DNA of 64,000 nt from Epiperipatus broadwayi. Lineage: Eukaryota; Onychophora; Udeonychophora; Euonychophora; Peripatidae. A program made the translations under genes and the position numbers. Of the stretch, positions 59,944 to 64,000 are shown in pieces. Under the pieces are notes generated by a model. That model was not told the DNA's origin and did not search any database. It saw only the letters and a program-made list of their open reading frames with translations. Within the stretch, counting starts at the first letter, position 1, and each line of letters begins with the position of its first letter. Location: assembly GCA_028023455.1 (NCBI GenBank), contig JAQFVV010000185.1:186001-250000 (forward strand), given 5' to 3'.

Positions 59944-61670
59944 CAAGAAGAAAGAAAAGAAAATTATTTTGTACTTTCATTTAAAATAAATTTAAAAATA
60001 AGAAGAACTATACTAGAAGATATTTAATGTCTTTTATTGCTGTTTTGAATTTATAAGGCACTTGTGACATGTCTTCATTTATATGAAATCGTATTTAAAA
60101 TTAACTCTAAATATTACAATTTTATTATACTATATTAATTTTCATTATGCAGAGGAAATAAAATTTACAAAAATTGTTTTATTGCAGTTAAATAAAAACA
60201 CAGCAATAATCTATACCTGTCTAATTAAACAATATAAATGAAAATATTAAATTATAAAAGTTTATAAAAGATTTATTGAGGTTTTTAATATGAAATATTC
60301 TCTGCATTGCCTTAAAATTTACATTGGGGTAAGGCTGGATACACCATTTTGAGACTTCCAGTGACAAGTGGAATTGACATATTCATTAAACTGAGTTGTA
60401 GAATTCCACTAATAGTGAATTAAATGTCAAGTTAATTTTTTTGATATACTAATTATTGTGTTAATCACATTGTGAATCAGATTTATGATGTGTTTATTAT
60501 TAAACAGTGCCATTAACCAATAAAATATATGAAATCTATATACATGATGAAGATAAAAAGTAATGTTTATCTTCAACTTTTTTAATTTCCAGAATACAGA
60601 ATGTTAAAAGTTAATAGAAAAAAACTATTATTTATTGATCCAGCAATGTACTAGGATTACAATTCAAATTGATAAATAAATATGAAATGCACATACATGG
60701 TAAAGAATATTCATCAATCATATAATGCTGCAGATTTCAAATGGTTGCAATCAAGATTTCATTCTATTTGTTTACAAGAAGAAATGTGCAAAAAGAAGAA
60801 GGTTTATGTGGTGATCATTTAATTTATGATTATTAATATTATATGTATTGTCTTATAATATTGTATACATTATTATTACAGATATGAAAACCAGTTTGTA
60901 TAGAAAATGAAACTTGTGATAAATATAAATTTGATCAAATATATAAAAAAGTAAAGTAATCTTATTTACTATAAATTTTGTTCATATTTAAAATAAGAAC
61001 ACAGGTAAGGTTACAATTTCTCACAATAAATTATTACAATTCATTCTTAATATTTTTCTTTCTAGTTGATAAAAGCTACAATTGTTGAATAATAAAAATA
61101 AATGGGTAGTATACAACTTTAGTTAATTTAAGTGCATTAAACATGGTATTTGATATGTGTAATACTTAACTAATTAATGGATGATGACAGTTATAGTTAA
61201 GGATCATTCTCAAATTGATAATGATAGTTATAATTTTTATATGCCAAATAGTAATATATTCCATTTTGCTTAGTGTCTTTATATATTTATGGTAAGTGAT
61301 ATTAGTATGAGAGTTGTCTGTTATCATGTTGAATGATTATAATGATAAGTGTATAATATTTGAAATAAATCATAGATATAATAAAAATAAATCATAGATA
61401 TAATAAAATATCTTTACTAACAACAAAATGATATATAACAATAGCTGTAATATAGTTATATAATCATCACAAATAACACATATAAAAGCTCTTTTCGGCA
61501 AATTTTAAATTTTAGATGTTAAATATTTGAAATATATGGTAGATCCATGTTGCTTCATGCCATGTGTACTTATTCCCTTATCCTGAGTGATGATATAAAT
61601 GATTATCATGGGTTAATCATGAGTGATGCCCATAAAAAACTTTGAGCAGATTAAGGTCATACTTTTGTAG
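59944..61670. other. AT-rich stretch without supported features
   Basis: Only microrepeats, such as AAATCATAGATATAATAAAA twice near 61,367-61,406. Confidence 0.5.
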
Positions 61671-61862
61671 TGTGTTGATATAGTTATTAAATAAGGGATT
61701 GACCATCCATTCCTTTTTTCTCATATCCCTAAAGGTGATCCAAAAGTGCCACCAGGATTTTAGACCATGTGTTGGTATAGTTATTCAAACAAGGGATTGA
61801 CTGTCCCTTCCTTTTATATTTCTAAAGGTGCTCCAAAGGTGACATTGGAATTTCAGATCATT
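61671..61862. repeat. 97-bp tandem duplication
   Basis: Units starting TGTGTTGATATAG (61,671) and TGTGTTGGTATAG (61,768) share AAGGGATTGAC, CTAAAGGTG-TCCAAA and ATTTCAGA-like ends, with moderate divergence. Confidence 0.75.
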
Positions 61863-64000
61863 TGCAATCAAAAATGACCATGATCTAGGTTATTGTTTGT
61901 TCTCTTTTGCCTTAACTATATCTTTGAATATATCATATGTTTTATTATGTTCTATATTCCTAAATTTTAATGGTTTAGTATCGATAACAGCAGAATCATT
62001 TCTAAAATATAGAATTTGAAAATGTAGACTGTTCTTAACATTGAGCAAAATGATGATAAAAGATAATATTAATTAAAAGTTATTTTATAGTAGATTGTTA
62101 TTTAATGCCTATCCATTCAAGATGACCCCATCTGTATCTTTAATCTGCTATTTATTGTTTATACCCGATTTGTTTAGAATGTAATATTTTTTTTTGGTCT
62201 TAAAAGAGTCTTATAAAATAAAACTAATAATTAAAGGGTAGAATAAAAATAGTCTTATCTCTTGAAGCAGTGTTGACTGTTTAATAGCCTAAATAAATAG
62301 ATTAAAACAAAAAAGTCAATAGTTTCTAGTAACATATGGTAGCTTAAATTATTATATCTTAAGTATATTCATTGTATTATCTTGTGTAATATAATATTGA
62401 TAGCTTATTAACCATGGAATAGGAATTTGGAAATATATTGCTTGCATCTATTTGAACTCAATGTAGATAAGAGACTTAAATAAGAATTAATTTAAAATAA
62501 TAATCTATTAAAATGGTAAATAGATCTTACAAGATCTTCCCTTAGTCACAAAATGATGTAATTAAATCTTGTTCTATGTAAATTTCTGTACACAATTGTC
62601 CAAGATTATGTATGCCTCATTTATTGTTATTAGTATTTCACAAACTTGTAAATAATGTAAATAAATTTTGTTTTTGAAAATGTATCTAATTGTCTATGAC
62701 ATTATTGCTATTGCTATCAACATATTATTTTTACTATTGTCATAAATATCATCAGTTAATATAATAAATTTTATTATGCACTATCATATCAAAATAGGTT
62801 TTGCTAAGCTCTTATATTAGAGTATATTCTTATTACTTACTGATCAAAACACTGTTGATCTTAAGTGCATGTATTATTTTCAAATAGTGTTTTAGAGATT
62901 GAATATTTAATTTTTGGAATAACCTTTTATCTAAATCATTAGATACATTATTCACTGATCTTGATCCCATTGTCCATAGTCATTAAATAAAATATAGTTT
63001 GTAGATGATAATATTTACTTTATTAAAAATTTATCAGTACCTCATAAAATTTAAAGTTTATATTATTGTTAGTATTAGAATTATCAAGTGTTCTTTATTA
63101 ATTCCATTTTATTTTATGAGTTGACTTTGCTTGCTATATTTGAGAAGTGGCAAAATCCCTCTCACTGATCCAAATATATTTTTTAAAATAGTAACATTTA
63201 AGTTATTTGAACCCTGAGAAATGCAAGTTATTAATTAATAGTCTCAATTTTGAATCTATTATAATTTTGCATTTTTTAAGTTATTTGTTATGCTTTGCCT
63301 TGATCTCTTATGTTCATTCTTTTTGTTTAACTGATTCTGTGTAATTTTAAGATGTAAATTTCTTTTCTAGTTTAAAACTTACAACCCATTCTAATTTAGT
63401 GATATTTTTTAGTCAAGCTTAAAACTCTTGCTTTATTTCATTATTATTTTGCTGTTGTTTGACACAATAATAGTTTTGTAGTTCAAGATCTCATTCTTCA
63501 GCTTCAACATTGCTATCATATCTCATTCATAGTTGTCTTTATTTTATTTCATTTTCATTTCATCTTATTTCATTATCATAATTGATTCATCCATTATTAA
63601 CCCTTATTTTACCATCATCTTTATTATTGATCACTTTAACACATTTCTCTTTTCTTCTCCTCACTCTTAAGTACATCTAATTTCACTAATTTATTTCTAT
63701 TTGTTCTCCATCACCCATTTAATCATCTACATCTTAATCCATTTATTATCCAATCATAATATTAACTCCATATCCATTTCATAGATGAATGCCTGTCTGA
63801 TTATTAACTATTAAGTAGAATTGTAATTTATCTTGTAATATTTTTACTTTTGTTCTTAATGTTAGTATAATCAATGTTTACTATTAACTATAGGAGATGT
63901 AGAACTGATATAAAATAGTATAAGAATCAGTAGTGCCTTGTGGCCTCTATTTATGTTTAGTCATGCTCATGTTAGCCAAGTCAGTTTCTAATATATTTAT
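61863..64000. other. AT-rich stretch to the window end
   Basis: No supported gene. From about 63.4 kb the plus strand becomes T/C-biased with repeated TTTCATT and CATC motifs, possibly a decayed simple repeat. Confidence 0.5.

Overview
This window looks like repeat-dominated intergenic DNA from an AT-rich invertebrate animal genome, roughly three-quarters A+T by eye. The basis is the transposon content: Ty3/Gypsy LTR retrotransposons, RTE-type LINE fragments, tRNA-derived SINEs with target-site duplications, and long (AT)n tracts. There are no operons, bacterial ribosome binding sites or dense long ORFs. The lineage cannot be fixed from the sequence. I found no host protein-coding gene that I can defend. 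Nearly every recognisable protein motif belongs to a mobile element.

Layout, left half. 1-300 is a minus-strand RTE-type LINE reverse transcriptase fragment running off the window edge. 0.3-6.6 kb is mostly featureless, with a weak tRNA-like remnant (3.7-3.9 kb) and a 62-bp triple tandem repeat (4.74 kb). 6.6-7.1 kb is an isolated GC-rich island, followed by a possible plus-strand LINE endonuclease remnant. 8.7-9.1 kb is a hairpin repeat between direct repeats. 9,226-16,293 is a structurally complete but broken Ty3/Gypsy element: two LTRs of about 1.45-1.55 kb, 4-bp TSD GTAT, primer binding site, gag-like region, protease, RT, RNase H, integrase. A second, much older Gypsy element lies at about 19.7-23.45 kb, with a SINE just upstream of it.

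Centre. 24,073-29,187 is the most striking object: a 5.1-kb foldback element with two inverted arms of about 2.4 kb, termini starting GGTGCTGATATAG, and an exact 8-bp target-site duplication, TATTTTTC. Each arm carries tandem arrays rich in the palindrome TCACGTGA. At the apex is a smaller nested hairpin interrupted by the 3' end of an RTE LINE. 29-34 kb holds short composite tandem repeats, and 34.9-36.2 kb is another decayed RTE LINE.

Right half. A 169-bp tandem duplication and degenerate inverted repeats occupy 38.5-39.8 kb. A pair of direct repeats of about 1.7-1.8 kb (39.89-41.58 and 44.02-45.83 kb) flanks minus-strand gag-like coding fragments and a 119-bp (AT)n tract. These may be the LTRs of a third, internally deleted retroelement. 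A SINE with a perfect 18-bp TSD sits in one repeat, and the other repeat preserves the empty site. From 46 kb to the end there are only scattered tRNA-like SINE remnants, microsatellites and small duplications in AT-rich DNA.

The mobile elements are layered. A LINE tail lies in the foldback apex, one SINE lies in a direct repeat, and another SINE lies beside an old Gypsy element, so the window records several successive waves of insertion.
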